From Mycolicibacterium arenosum (lineage in GTDB: Bacteria > Actinomycetota > Actinomycetes > Mycobacteriales > Mycobacteriaceae), in contig NZ_JANDBD010000002.1 in assembly GCF_024320865.1 (NCBI RefSeq), positions 620,001 to 684,000 of the forward strand: DNA of 64,000 nt. The letters are read 5' to 3'. Below, piece after piece: positions 1-8,224 of this stretch (the first letter of the stretch is position 1; each line of letters starts with the position of its first letter). The translations under genes and the position numbers were made by a program. The notes under the pieces are model-generated. The model saw only the letters and a list, made by a program, of their open reading frames with translations, did not search any database and had not been told where the DNA came from.

Positions 1-1
1 C

Positions 2-148
2 CGGCACGGCGCGCGCTGGCACCGCGACGACCTCGGAGTGGTGACTACGGTGATCGACGTGCCAACGGTTCGCGAGCTGTCGCTGTCCTCGGAGATGTAC
101 CGCGAGATCCGCGCCACGGCGCGGCAGGTCATGAGGGTGGTCGGCTGA
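2..148 (+). CDS. C-terminal end of an unidentified protein
   Basis: An open frame enters from the left edge and stops with TGA at 146-148, overlapping the ATG of the next gene by one base (TGATG). Only 48 residues are visible. They are moderately charged, with no obvious membrane segment, and end in ARQVMRVVG. The stop-start overlap suggests an operon with the AroE-like gene. I do not recognise the family from this fragment. Confidence 0.6.
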   Translation, partial: RHGARWHRDDLGVVTTVIDVPTVRELSLSSEMYREIRATARQVMRVVG

Positions 149-972
149 TGGGTGAGAGGCCGCCGCTGAACAAGGACACCCGGTTGTGCATCTCGCTGGC
201 GGCGCGGCCGAGCAACATCGGCACGCGCTTCCACAACCACCTCTACGAACAGCTCGGTCTCGACTTCATCTACAAGGCGTTCACCACGACGGACATCGTC
301 GCGGCCATCGGAGGCGTTCGCGCCCTTGGCATTCGGGGCTGCTCGGTGTCGATGCCGTTCAAGGAGGACGTGATCGCGCTCGTCGACGAGGTCGAGCCGT
401 CGGCGCGGGTGATCAACTCCGTCAACACCATCGTCAACGACGACGGATTCCTCACCGCGTCGAACACCGACTACCTCGCGATCCAGCGGCTCATCGACGA
501 GCACGCACTCGATCCGTCGGACACGGTGCTGATCCGGGGGAGCGGCGGGATGGCCAGTGCCGTCGGCGCGGCTTTTCGCGACCACGGCTTCACATCCGGC
601 ACCGTCGTCGCCCGCAACGAGGACACGGGCGGCGCGCTCGCGGATCGGCTCGGCTACGACTACGCGCCCGAAGTCGGTGACCGTCGTGCGGCGGTCATCG
701 TGAACGTCACCCCGATCGGCATGGCGGGCGGGCCCGAAGAACACCGGCAGGCGTTCGACACAGCGGCGATTGCCAACGCGCGCACCGTGTTCGACGTCGT
801 CGCCCTGCCGTCGGAGACGCCGCTGATCGTCGCGGCGCGGGCCGCGGGCGTCGCGGTCATCACCGGGGCGGAGGTGATCGCCCTTCAGGCCGCCGAACAG
901 TTCGAGCGCTACACCGGGGTGCGGCCGACCGCGGATCAGGTGGCCGCGGCCTCGGCGGTGTCGCGGGCGTAG
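148..972 (+). CDS. AroE-like shikimate 5-dehydrogenase family protein
   Basis: A 274-residue protein with the two-domain layout of shikimate dehydrogenases. The substrate domain carries SMPFKED near residue 70, whose lysine is the family's catalytic lysine, then NSVNT near residue 92 and SNTDY near residue 105, whose aspartate partners the lysine. The NAD(P) domain has GSGGMASAVG near residue 132. The first strand differs from canonical AroE: the usual S-x-S-x-P shikimate-binding segment is replaced by LCISLAARPSNIGTRFHNH. It may therefore act on quinate or another polyol, or be a divergent paralogue, and it need not be the aromatic-pathway AroE. It is translationally coupled to the partial gene upstream. 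Confidence 0.75.
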   Translation: MGERPPLNKDTRLCISLAARPSNIGTRFHNHLYEQLGLDFIYKAFTTTDIVAAIGGVRALGIRGCSVSMPFKEDVIALVDEVEPSARVINSVNTIVNDDGFLTASNTDYLAIQRLIDEHALDPSDTVLIRGSGGMASAVGAAFRDHGFTSGTVVARNEDTGGALADRLGYDYAPEVGDRRAAVIVNVTPIGMAGGPEEHRQAFDTAAIANARTVFDVVALPSETPLIVAARAAGVAVITGAEVIALQAAEQFERYTGVRPTADQVAAASAVSRA

Positions 973-977
973 TGCCC

Positions 978-1841
978 TCAGGACGCGTTGACGACGACGA
1001 TCGGGCGACGCGCGCGTTCGATCTGGCGCCGGGTAGCGCCCTGGTAGACGACTCGCGCGCCGAGTTGCCAGGTGACCGAGGAGTTCACCGAGGTGCCCGA
1101 CGGCGCGGCGTCGGCGGGCAGCGGCACCTCGAACGGCATGTCGTACTCATCGCCGGGCGGCAGCGGGATCTGCGTGCCGAGGTACGTCGGCGGTCCGTCG
1201 ATGACGCCGCTTCGGGCGGGGGAGCGCTCGATCGGATGGTGCTCGCGGTGCCGCTGCCAGTACACGGCGACCTCGGCGAGCGGGACCCGTTCCCCTGGCC
1301 GTAGTACCAGGTGACCGGTGATGGGCTCGCCGGCACGCCACACCGGTGACGGGAGGACGATATCGATCTCGGTGGCGCCGCCGCCCGGGTACGGCTCGGT
1401 CTCCGCGGCGGCCTCGTCGGTGGCGTCGACGTCGTCCGCGCCGATGACGACGTCGAACACGCCGCGTTCGTCGACGTCGACGTCGCCGCGATCGATCACC
1501 AGCCGGCAGGCCCAGCGCGCGAGCTGAGGTGAGGAGCCGGGTGCCCACGACGGGATCCGGAACGAGTTCGACGTTCCGGCGAATTCGCCTGCGGCGATGG
1601 GTATCTCGACCCTGGTGACGCACACCCAGCCGTCGGCGTCGCGTTCGCCGCCGTCGGTGCTGCCGACGTGGTAGCGGTAGAAGTTGTCGTAGCCCCACTC
1701 GAGGCGCGCCGAGCCGACCTCGTCGATCGGCGTCTCGACGGTGACGGTGGCCGTCACGGTCTGTCGGGGTCGCACCGCATCCGGCGTCACGGTGATCCGC
1801 ACGCCGCCCGATCGGTTGAGCGGACCCACTAGGTCTGCCAC
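978..1841 (-). CDS. Arrestin-fold (Spo0M-like) hypothetical protein
   Basis: A 287-residue protein with no signal peptide or membrane segment. Two beta-rich halves are joined by an acidic linker (about residues 130-150). The second half (PSPVWRAGEPITGHLVLRPGE, then RHREHHP and PLPADAAPS) reads like the arrestin/Spo0M sporulation-control fold, in which two beta-sandwiches are built from strands such as G-x-V-x-G. This is a fold-level impression from the strand pattern, not a catalytic assignment. It sits on the minus strand, 34 nt downstream of a lipoprotein gene on the same strand, and its stop faces the AroE-like gene with a 5-nt gap. Confidence 0.55.
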   Translation of the reverse strand: MADLVGPLNRSGGVRITVTPDAVRPRQTVTATVTVETPIDEVGSARLEWGYDNFYRYHVGSTDGGERDADGWVCVTRVEIPIAAGEFAGTSNSFRIPSWAPGSSPQLARWACRLVIDRGDVDVDERGVFDVVIGADDVDATDEAAAETEPYPGGGATEIDIVLPSPVWRAGEPITGHLVLRPGERVPLAEVAVYWQRHREHHPIERSPARSGVIDGPPTYLGTQIPLPPGDEYDMPFEVPLPADAAPSGTSVNSSVTWQLGARVVYQGATRRQIERARRPIVVVNAS

Positions 1842-1875
1842 CGCCTGATATCCGTCGGTTCGTCCGGGGAGACGT

Positions 1876-2583
1876 TCACGGCGTGATGGTGGTGTTGGTG
1901 TCGATCTCGCTGACCGCGTCGAGTAGTTGGTTCATCTGGCCCCCCTGACCGTTGGCGTTGAGCTGCAGAACGAAGAGTCCGGAGCCGTCTGCGGCCGGAA
2001 TGACCACCGTCTTCTGCGCGATCATGCGTTGCGTGCCGTCGCTGATGTAGCTGCCACCGACCTCGACGGCGTCGAAGCCGCTCAGCGTGCCCCTCTTGCC
2101 CTCCGTTGCGCCGTTGTAGCCGGGCAGGTTGTTGAGTTCGCCGGGGGCGAATTCGAAGATCTTGGCCGCGTCGACGGGCCCGGTCAGCTTGGAGACCAGA
2201 GCGATCACCGACGCGGGGTCGGCCGCCGCAGCCGGATCGTTGAGGACGACGGCCTGGTACGCGTACTGCGGTGTCTGCGGACCGGCATCGCGCCACCCCG
2301 CGGGTACCGGCAGCGTGATCGTCGGGGAGCCTGGATCGCCTCGCTTCACCTTGGTTTCGGTGATGCCGGCCTGCTTGATGTAGTCGGCGATGGTCGGTTG
2401 CGCCCCGGTTGGCGGTTGGGTCGGTGCGGCGCTCGGCGGACTGGTTGCCGATGTCGCGGACGACGCCGACGACGACGCGGACGAGGGTGAGGGCGGCTGC
2501 TCGGGCTCGGCAGCCGATCCGCAGGCGACGAGGCCGCCCACGACCAGCGCGGCCAACGCCGTCGCGGTGCTCCAGGCCTTCAC
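1876..2583 (-). CDS. LpqN/LpqT-family lipoprotein
   Basis: The start is set at the GTG at 2583 because it places a lipoprotein signal peptide directly at the N-terminus: VKAWSTATALAALVVGGLVAC, with lipobox GLVAC and the cysteine at about residue 21. A Ser/Pro/Thr-rich spacer follows to about residue 60. The rest, with IADYIKQAGI and ITLPVPAGW, matches the arrangement of mycobacterial LpqN/LpqT lipoproteins, compared with the lpqT homologue at 33503-34168 (SEYLESVGV, ISIPMPDGW). It is predicted to be exported and anchored in the outer leaflet of the plasma membrane. Function is unknown. LpqN-family proteins are proposed to interact with cell-envelope factors. Confidence 0.75.
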   Translation of the reverse strand: MKAWSTATALAALVVGGLVACGSAAEPEQPPSPSSASSSASSATSATSPPSAAPTQPPTGAQPTIADYIKQAGITETKVKRGDPGSPTITLPVPAGWRDAGPQTPQYAYQAVVLNDPAAAADPASVIALVSKLTGPVDAAKIFEFAPGELNNLPGYNGATEGKRGTLSGFDAVEVGGSYISDGTQRMIAQKTVVIPAADGSGLFVLQLNANGQGGQMNQLLDAVSEIDTNTTITP

Positions 2584-2636
2584 ACGGCGGAGCCTAGCCG
2601 TTGGCAAAGTCCCTGCGCATGTGAACCCGCGGCGCG

Positions 2637-3608
2637 TCAGAAACCGATGTGCCGCGGGGCGAAACTCGGAGTCACGTCGCCCACTAGGGATTCGTCGTAC
2701 GGGTCGATCGCGAGAACCGGTGCGCCTTCTGTGAAGTCGAGCTTGGAAAGCCGAGTCCACAGAGTGCTGGGGCTCGTCGTCAACTCGAAGAAGTACGTCA
2801 GGTGAGTCAGGTCGGTGACCGTGCGGTACTCGGTGTTGTACACGCCGAACTCGCCGTAGGGCGCGCCGAACGGCACCGAGACGTTACGCATGATCGCCAT
2901 CACGCTGGCGACCGCTGGTCGCTCGGCGACGGGAGTGGGTAGCAACGCCGAGTAGTAGGCGGCGCGCTGGAAGCGATCCACCGGATTCACGTTGCCGGGC
3001 AGCGGCATGTCGCGGCTGGGATGCGAGAAGTCCTGGGCGGCCAGCAGGCGCAGTTGCTCGTCGTAGGTCGGGTCGTTGGTCATCAGCGTGAACTCGCGGC
3101 CGTGATGCACGACGAGTTCGCCCCCCGCGAGTTCGATGATCGCGGAGTCGCCTGCGGCATCCTCGATCGCCAGGTGCAACGTCGCGTCGTGGCCGTTGGC
3201 TCCGACCATCACCAACTGGACGCCGTCCATCAGCGCCAGCGCCTCGCCGACGGTGGCGGCCCCGTCGAGCAGGTACTGCGCCCACAGCCCCGTGTGCAGC
3301 CCTGGCAGGTCGGGATTGCGGGTGCCGACATCGGTCGACTTGAGGTACAGCGCGTGGACGCCGAGCCCCTTCTCGTTGACGCCGTCGACGGTTCCGAGCC
3401 CGTACACGGTGGTGACGACGCTGCCATAGGTGCTGGTCCAGCGCAGCGGGTTGTCCGGCACGACCACCTCGGTGACGAGCAACCCACCGTCGCGCTGCCT
3501 ACCGCGCGGGAACACCACGATGAGCGGCTCGGTCGACTCGGGCCAATCCATGCTGCGTCCCGCCAGGACCGCGAAGTCGTTGCTGTTCCAGAGGACTCGA
3601 GTACACAT
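2637..3608 (-). CDS. Linear amide C-N hydrolase (choloylglycine hydrolase/penicillin acylase type)
   Basis: A 323-residue Ntn-hydrolase. I placed the start at the ATG at 3608 so that the protein opens Met-Cys-Thr-Arg. In this family the Met is removed and Cys2 becomes the N-terminal nucleophile. Arg and Asp of GRSMDWPES near residue 20 match the conserved R-x-M-D/E segment, and GANGHD, MTNDPTYDEQL (around residue 185) and the C-terminal STLWTRLSKLDF agree with the family. Substrates are linear amides such as conjugated bile acids, penicillin V or N-acyl-homoserine lactones; the specificity cannot be told from sequence. There is no signal peptide, so a cytoplasmic location is likely. It starts divergently from a lipoprotein gene 33 nt away. 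Confidence 0.85.
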   Translation of the reverse strand: MCTRVLWNSNDFAVLAGRSMDWPESTEPLIVVFPRGRQRDGGLLVTEVVVPDNPLRWTSTYGSVVTTVYGLGTVDGVNEKGLGVHALYLKSTDVGTRNPDLPGLHTGLWAQYLLDGAATVGEALALMDGVQLVMVGANGHDATLHLAIEDAAGDSAIIELAGGELVVHHGREFTLMTNDPTYDEQLRLLAAQDFSHPSRDMPLPGNVNPVDRFQRAAYYSALLPTPVAERPAVASVMAIMRNVSVPFGAPYGEFGVYNTEYRTVTDLTHLTYFFELTTSPSTLWTRLSKLDFTEGAPVLAIDPYDESLVGDVTPSFAPRHIGF

Positions 3609-3641
3609 CGAGGTGAAGCGTAGCTGTGGTTTCATGGCCCC

Positions 3642-4295
3642 GTGCGGATGTTCGCGTCATGCCTCGTGCTGGCGCTGTGTGCGGCGTGTGGCCACCCGCC
3701 GCCCGCGGCGCCCCAATCGGCGGACAGCGCGGCCGCGCCCACTGTCAACGCCGACTACATCTCGCGGGCGCGCACCGAACTACCCGCCGGATACGAGGTG
3801 GGCGACCTCGCGGATCGCTCGTCGCCCGCCGCGTTCTGGGGATTGGGCCGGGAGTGGACCGCCGATCCCGCGCAATGCGCGGTGCTCGGTCAGCCTGCGG
3901 CGCCCGATGCGCCGGTGCGCGGCTGGTCCGCGTCCGGGCCCGGCGGAATCGTATACGCAGCGGTGGTCGAGACCACGGTGGAGCTCGACCAGGCGGTGAC
4001 GCGCGAATGCGGTGCGTGGACCGCGTCGGCGGGCCACACCGGCGCTCGGGTCGCTCTGATAGACGGGCCCGTAATCGACGACGCCGCGACCGTCGGCATG
4101 ACCAGCGACGCGACCACCGTCGTCGAGGGTGGCACCGAAACCCATTCGCGGGCAGAGACCTTCAGCGCCTATCTCGGCGGGCACGTCGTCTCCGTCACCG
4201 TCGTGACCGACCCCGGCTCGACGGGTCCGCCGCTGGGGCCCGACTTCGCCGCCACGCTGTTGGTCAAGACCGTCGCCACGCTGCGGGGCGGGTAG
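3642..4295 (+). CDS. Mycobacterial lipoprotein, first of a pair
   Basis: A 217-residue protein starting at GTG 3642 (an in-frame ATG at 3648 is also possible). The N-terminus RMFASCLVLALCAACG is a short signal peptide ending in a lipobox (LCAAC, Cys at about 16). The mature part has a central DGPVIDDAATVG segment and a VVSVTVVTDP strand. The same pattern (DAPAIDGATTLG and LVIVTANP) recurs in the next gene, so the two are diverged tandem paralogues, probably of the DUF5642 mycobacterial lipoprotein group (from memory). It is expected to be anchored on the outer face of the membrane. Function is unknown. Confidence 0.7.
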   Translation: MRMFASCLVLALCAACGHPPPAAPQSADSAAAPTVNADYISRARTELPAGYEVGDLADRSSPAAFWGLGREWTADPAQCAVLGQPAAPDAPVRGWSASGPGGIVYAAVVETTVELDQAVTRECGAWTASAGHTGARVALIDGPVIDDAATVGMTSDATTVVEGGTETHSRAETFSAYLGGHVVSVTVVTDPGSTGPPLGPDFAATLLVKTVATLRGG

Positions 4296-4305
4296 ATTGG
4301 CCCGG

Positions 4306-4965
4306 ATGTCTCGGACGCTGTTCGCCCTTGCGTGTGCCCTGCTGCTCGCCGCGTGTGGCGGCGGCCAACCGGCCGACGTGCGTGGTGACATCGCCAAGGT
4401 CGTCGATCTGAGGTCGACGTTCGGGCCCGACTACACGTTGTCGACCGTCGAGCCGACGGGAATCGATCCGCGTCTGCTTGCGCCGCAGCCGCTTCCGCAG
4501 GGCGTGACGTTGGACCCGCCGGACTGCGGCACGTTCGCGACCGGACTCACACTTCCCGACGGGCTCAAGGGGAACATGGCCGCTGTGACCGCCGAGGGGG
4601 CGGGTAACCGGTTCATCGTCATCGCGGTCGAAACGTCGGAGGCGGTGACGCCACCGCAGCCCGGCGACAACTGCCGCAAGGTCGCGTTCGCCGGACCCGG
4701 TGCGCGAGGGCTCGTCGAGGTCGCCGACGCGCCCGCGATCGACGGAGCCACGACGCTGGGTACCCACCGGTTCGTCCAAACGGTGGCGAACGGCAAGGTG
4801 ACGGGCAGCGGCGAGCTGTACAACTACGTGGCGAGCTTCGGCTCGTACCTGGTGATCGTGACCGCCAATCCGCTGGTCGAGCCGAACAAGCCGGTGTTAC
4901 CGACGAATACCGAGAGGGCGCGTGAACTGCTGGCGTCGGCTGTCGCACTCGTCCGCGGCAGCTAG
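4306..4965 (+). CDS. Mycobacterial lipoprotein, second of the pair
   Basis: A 219-residue protein. ATG 4306 is chosen over the in-frame TTG at 4297 because it gives a compact signal peptide MSRTLFALACALLLAACGGG with lipobox LLAAC. It lies 10 nt after the previous lipoprotein's stop and shares its internal pattern (DCGTFATGL, then CRKVAFAGPGARGLVEV, then DAPAIDGATTLG), which supports descent from one duplication. Its last codons overlap the convergent AlkB-like gene by 4 nt. No enzymatic motif is visible. Confidence 0.7.
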   Translation: MSRTLFALACALLLAACGGGQPADVRGDIAKVVDLRSTFGPDYTLSTVEPTGIDPRLLAPQPLPQGVTLDPPDCGTFATGLTLPDGLKGNMAAVTAEGAGNRFIVIAVETSEAVTPPQPGDNCRKVAFAGPGARGLVEVADAPAIDGATTLGTHRFVQTVANGKVTGSGELYNYVASFGSYLVIVTANPLVEPNKPVLPTNTERARELLASAVALVRGS

Positions 4966-5567
4966 CGGACGTCCCGCGGCCGGAACTGAATGCTGATCCG
5001 CGGTCCGGTCGGCTTGGCGGTCTTCGGCACCGCGTGCTCCCACGTGCGCTGGCAGGAGCCGCCCATCACCAGCAGGTCGCCGTGTCCCTGGGGGAGGCGC
5101 AGGCTGCGCCCGCCCGCGCGTGGGCGCAGCGCGAAGGCCCGCCGTGCGCCCAGGCTGACGATGGCGACCATGGTGTCCTCGGTGCTGCTGCGGCCGATGT
5201 TGTCGCCGTGCCACGCGACGCTGTCGTTCTCGTCGCGGTACAGGCACATGCCGACGGTGGTGAACGGCTCACCCATCTCCCGCGCGTAGATGTCGTTGAG
5301 CCGCACCCGAAGCCGGGTGATCGCGGGGTGCGGGGCGGGCCCGGTGGTGAGGTCGTGAAAGCTGACCAGGCGGGGCACGTCGAGCACGCGGTCGTACATC
5401 TGCCGGCGTTCGGCGCGCCACGGGACGCACTCGACGAGTTCGTCGAACAGGTCCTCCGCACCGGTCAGCCAGCCCGCCCGGACGTCGATCCAGGCGCCGT
5501 CGCCGAGCGGACGCCGCTCGGCGTGGTCGAAGAGCGATCCCTGAATCGCCGTTCCGATCCCAGTCAC
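4962..5567 (-). CDS. AlkB-like 2-oxoglutarate/Fe(II) dioxygenase
   Basis: A 201-residue protein of the AlkB superfamily, corresponding by position and content to M. tuberculosis Rv1000c. The iron ligands are visible as HGD in WHGDNIG (about residue 120) and the histidine in WEHAVPK (about residue 177). The 2-oxoglutarate-binding arginines are in RISIQFRPRD at the C-terminus. VGMCLYRDENDSVAWH matches the nucleotide-recognition lid and first strand. The family removes methyl groups from alkylated bases in DNA or RNA by oxidation. It is probably a repair enzyme, but the true substrate is untested here. Confidence 0.85.
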   Translation of the reverse strand: MTGIGTAIQGSLFDHAERRPLGDGAWIDVRAGWLTGAEDLFDELVECVPWRAERRQMYDRVLDVPRLVSFHDLTTGPAPHPAITRLRVRLNDIYAREMGEPFTTVGMCLYRDENDSVAWHGDNIGRSSTEDTMVAIVSLGARRAFALRPRAGGRSLRLPQGHGDLLVMGGSCQRTWEHAVPKTAKPTGPRISIQFRPRDVR

Positions 5568-5598
5568 GCCTGCATGCTATCGCACATACATTCGATTA

Positions 5599-6030
5599 TC
5601 AGAGATTGGCGGCGCCGGGGCCCTGTGCGGCGAGGACGTCACCGGGGTTGGCGAGTGCGCACACCTTGAGGCTGAGGCACCCGCAGCCGATGCAGCCCGC
5701 CAGGTTGTCGCGCAGGCGTTCCAGGTGGGTGATCCGCTCGTCGAGGTCGGCGCGCCAGCCTGCGGACAGTCGCGCCCAGTCCTTGCTCGTGGGAACGCGA
5801 TTGGTGGGCAGCGTCGCGAGGGCCTCGCGGATGCGGGCCAGCGGGATGCCGAGTCGTTGCGACATCCTGATGAAGGCGACCCGCCGAATGGCCTCACGCG
5901 GGTAGCGTCGCTGGTTGCCCGACGTCCGTCTGCTGACGATCAGCCCCTCCCGTTCGTAGAAGTGCAGCGCGGACACCGCAACCCCGCTACGCCGCGACAT
6001 GTCGCCGGGGGTGAGCTCGGGTGATTCCAT
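5599..6030 (-). CDS. soxR: SoxR, redox-sensing MerR-family regulator
   Basis: The 143-residue protein has a MerR winged-helix N-terminus ([21 protein letters not shown]), a coiled-coil dimer helix (about residues 80-112) and the [2Fe-2S] cluster motif [12 protein letters not shown] at about residues 115-126. That C-x2-C-x-C-x5-C cluster is diagnostic of SoxR. ATG 6030 is preferred over ATG 6042 because the upstream site would otherwise lie inside the coding region. SoxR senses redox-cycling compounds through oxidation of the cluster and switches promoters that contain a SoxR box. Such a box lies directly upstream, overlapping the predicted -10 element, so autoregulation is likely. In actinobacteria SoxR usually controls oxidoreductases rather than a soxS gene. 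Confidence 0.92.
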   Translation of the reverse strand: MESPELTPGDMSRRSGVAVSALHFYEREGLIVSRRTSGNQRRYPREAIRRVAFIRMSQRLGIPLARIREALATLPTNRVPTSKDWARLSAGWRADLDERITHLERLRDNLAGCIGCGCLSLKVCALANPGDVLAAQGPGAANL

Positions 6031-6032
6031 GA

Positions 6033-6050
6033 CCTCAACCATACTTGAGG
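6033..6050. promoter_or_regulatory. SoxR box between soxR and arcA
   Basis: The 18-bp sequence CCTCAACCATACTTGAGG matches the enterobacterial SoxR box CCTCAAGTTAACTTGAGG at the conserved arms (CCTCAA and CTTGAGG); with one more base on each side the arms read ACCTCAA and TTGAGGT. On the minus strand the sequence TATGGT (6043-6038) sits at the centre and could be the -10 of soxR. It is 7 nt before ATG 6030, which would make the soxR mRNA leaderless and place the SoxR dimer on its own -10. Confidence 0.8.
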
Positions 6051-6076
6051 TGAGTTTTGCGACTACCGTGCTTCAT

Positions 6077-7282
6077 GTGACGGGTACTGCGTTGGGTTCC
6101 AATTCGGAGGTCGGCAGGCTGCGGACGGTGATCCTGCACCGGCCGGGTGCCGAACTGCAGCGGCTGACCCCGCGCAACAACGACGCGCTGCTGTTCGACG
6201 GCATGCCTTGGGTGGCAAGGGCGCAGGAGGAGCACGACGCCTTCGCCGACGTGTTGCGATCGCGCGACGTCGAGGTGCTGTTGCTCAGCGACCTGCTCAC
6301 CGAGGCGCTGGCCAGCGGCGCGGCGCGGATGCACGGCATCTCGGCGGCGGTCGACTCGCGACGGTTGGGACTGCCGCTCGCGCAGGAGCTTTCGGTCTAT
6401 CTGCGGACCCTAGAGCCGACCGCACTGGCGCGGGTGCTGATGGCGGGAATGACGTTCAACGAGTTGCCGTTCGACGAGCGCGAACTGTCGCTGGTGCGCC
6501 GCATGCACCACGGCGGCGATTTCGTCATCGACCCGCTGCCGAACCTGCTGTTCACCCGCGACTCGTCGGTGTGGATCGGCCCGCGCGTGGCCATCACGTC
6601 GCTCGCCCTGCCCGCGCGAGTGCGCGAGACGTCGCTGACCGACCTGATCTACGCCCACCACCCCCGGTTCCTCGGGGTCCGGCGGGCTTACGAGTCGCGG
6701 TCGGCGCCGGTGGAGGGGGGCGACATCCTGCTGCTCGGCCCCGGTGTCGTGGCCGTCGGAGTCGGGGAGCGGACGACTCCCGCCGGTGCGGAGGCGTTGG
6801 CGCGCAGCCTGTTCGACGACGATCTGGCGCACACCGTGCTGGCCGTGCCGATCGCGCAGGAACGCGCGCAGATGCACCTGGACACCGTCTGCACGATGGT
6901 CGACGTCGACGCGGTGGTGATGTACCCGAACATCGTCGGCTCGCTGTCGGCGTTCACCATTCGCCGCACCGCGGACAGCGTGAAGATCGACAGCGCGGCA
7001 CCGTTCGTCGACGCTGCCGCCGACGCCATGGGCATCGAGAAGCTGAGGGTCATCGACACCGGTCTCGACCCCGTCACCGCGGAGCGCGAGCAGTGGGACG
7101 ACGGGAACAACACGCTGGCGCTGGCCCCCGGTGTCGTCGTTGCCTACGAGCGCAACGCCGAAACCAATGCGCGCCTTGTGGATTCGGGCATCGAGGTGCT
7201 TCCGATCGCGGCGTCGGAGTTGGGTACCGGTCGCGGCGGTCCGCGCTGCATGTCGTGCCCGGTCGCACGCGACCCGCTGTAG
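6077..7282 (+). CDS. arcA: Arginine deiminase
   Basis: A 401-residue arginine deiminase that converts L-arginine to citrulline and ammonia in the cytoplasm. The GTG at 6077 is chosen because the protein then starts [16 protein letters not shown], aligned with the M. tuberculosis ArcA N-terminus as I recall it. The family motifs are present: FTRDSS (about residue 160), [20 protein letters not shown] (about 270) and [10 protein letters not shown] near the C-terminus, with the catalytic cysteine at about residue 391. No ornithine carbamoyltransferase or carbamate kinase gene follows, so this is not a full arc fermentation operon. It starts 26 nt to the right of a SoxR box, but whether SoxR affects it is not shown. 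Confidence 0.95.
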   Translation: MTGTALGSNSEVGRLRTVILHRPGAELQRLTPRNNDALLFDGMPWVARAQEEHDAFADVLRSRDVEVLLLSDLLTEALASGAARMHGISAAVDSRRLGLPLAQELSVYLRTLEPTALARVLMAGMTFNELPFDERELSLVRRMHHGGDFVIDPLPNLLFTRDSSVWIGPRVAITSLALPARVRETSLTDLIYAHHPRFLGVRRAYESRSAPVEGGDILLLGPGVVAVGVGERTTPAGAEALARSLFDDDLAHTVLAVPIAQERAQMHLDTVCTMVDVDAVVMYPNIVGSLSAFTIRRTADSVKIDSAAPFVDAAADAMGIEKLRVIDTGLDPVTAEREQWDDGNNTLALAPGVVVAYERNAETNARLVDSGIEVLPIAASELGTGRGGPRCMSCPVARDPL

Positions 7283-7293
7283 CTCGCCAGCCC

Positions 7294-7318
7294 CGCGAGT
7301 TCTACGCTTTCGTCGTGC
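7294..7318 (+). repeat. Left imperfect terminal inverted repeat of cassette 1
   Basis: The sequence CGCG-AG-TTCTACGCT-N3-GTCGTGC lies just beyond the 3' end of the 7334-8125 gene. Its inverted partner lies at 8206-8230. Twenty of 25 positions match and the internal spacing is identical. Confidence 0.6.
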
Positions 7319-7333
7319 GCCTGCGCTTGTGCA

Positions 7334-8125
7334 CTACCGAGGCGCAGATCTCGCGAGGGGGATCCACCCGCGCCGCTCGCACGCCTCACCCAGTCGATGG
7401 AGGATGAACGCGGGCGTGTGCTCCTTGACGACGTGCAGATCGAGCCAATCGCAACTGTCGATTAACTCCGCCCGCCCGATGTCGTGAACGAACTGGTCTC
7501 GCTTGGTCTGATGATGCTCGCCGTCGTAGTCGAGGCCGATTCGCGGCTCCTCCCAACCCAGGTCGACGAACGCGTTGGTGCACCCGTCGGTGACGCGGAT
7601 CTGGGTCGTCGGGCGTGGATAGCCGGCGTCGACGACGAGTAGTCGCAACCAGGTCTCCTTCGGTGACTGTGCGCCACCGTCCATGAGTGCCAGGGCGATT
7701 CGCGCCCGCTTCATGCCGCGCGCGCCGCGATATCTGTCGACGAGGACGGCGACGTCGGCCGCTGTGATCCCCGTCGCCGCGGCTAACGCGTCGAGGTGTC
7801 CGACCGCTTCGAGGCGGGGCAGGTGCCGAGCCAGATCCAACACGGTGCGGGCCGGAGTGGTCACGGCCAGCTCGCCGACCATGCACACTTCGTCCCAGTC
7901 GATGCGCTCCTCACGCACGACGACCGTTCGTCTGCGACGACGGTGGTCGGCGATGATGCCCGTTCGGTCGGTTGACAGCCACGCTGCGTGTGCGCTCAGT
8001 GCTACCGAGGTCTCGGCCCCTCGCGGTACGTAGACCCCCGGCAGCACTTTCTCGTAGCGCCAACGCAATTGGCCCGGTGTCAGTCCGCCGCCGAGCAAAT
8101 CCGATCCGTAACTGGCTTCGTCCAC
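7334..8125 (-). CDS. AbiEi-like HTH plus DUF559/Vsr-like nuclease-domain protein, internally deleted
   Basis: A 263-residue protein (GTG start at 8125). The N-terminal part (GLTPGQLRWRYEKVLPGVYVP) resembles the helix-turn-helix region of AbiEi-type regulators. The C-terminal part has the Vsr/DUF559 pattern: FVDLGW, then GLDYDGEHH (about residue 205), then DIGRAEL, which are acidic and histidine residues in the order seen in very-short-patch-repair-like endonucleases. It is a paralogue of the gene at 44329-45189, but lacks 23 residues between WLSTDRTG and IIADH in a clean in-frame deletion, so it may be non-functional. Imperfect inverted repeats flank it. It may be a small selfish or defence-related element; the activity is unknown. 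Confidence 0.75.
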   Translation of the reverse strand: MDEASYGSDLLGGGLTPGQLRWRYEKVLPGVYVPRGAETSVALSAHAAWLSTDRTGIIADHRRRRRTVVVREERIDWDEVCMVGELAVTTPARTVLDLARHLPRLEAVGHLDALAAATGITAADVAVLVDRYRGARGMKRARIALALMDGGAQSPKETWLRLLVVDAGYPRPTTQIRVTDGCTNAFVDLGWEEPRIGLDYDGEHHQTKRDQFVHDIGRAELIDSCDWLDLHVVKEHTPAFILHRLGEACERRGWIPLARSAPR

Positions 8126-8174
8126 GCTCGGATCGTGGCGCTGACCCCCGACAGACTGCGTGGCCGATCGCGAC

Positions 8175-8224
8175 TTCTACGCCTGCGCTGTGGATAACTC
8201 GGCGAGCACGACTCGAGCGTAGAA
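8175..8224. repeat. Hairpin with 8-bp arms upstream of cassette 1
   Basis: TTCTACGC (8175-8182) and GCGTAGAA (8217-8224) form perfect inverted arms around 34 nt. The loop contains TGTGGATAA (8189-8197), the complement of TTATCCACA. The right arm is also part of the outer terminal repeat. Confidence 0.65.
8189..8197 (-). promoter_or_regulatory. TTATCCACA element upstream of cassette 1 gene
   Basis: On the coding strand of the 7334-8125 gene this reads TTATCCACA, identical to the strong E. coli DnaA box, 63 nt before the GTG start. The same element occurs 64 nt before the start of the paralogue at 44329. Its role is unknown. Confidence 0.45.

Noticed and set aside
8189..8197. A replication origin at the TTATCCACA sites
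   Set aside because: There is only one such 9-mer at each place, with no cluster, no AT-rich unwinding region and no dnaA or dnaN genes nearby.
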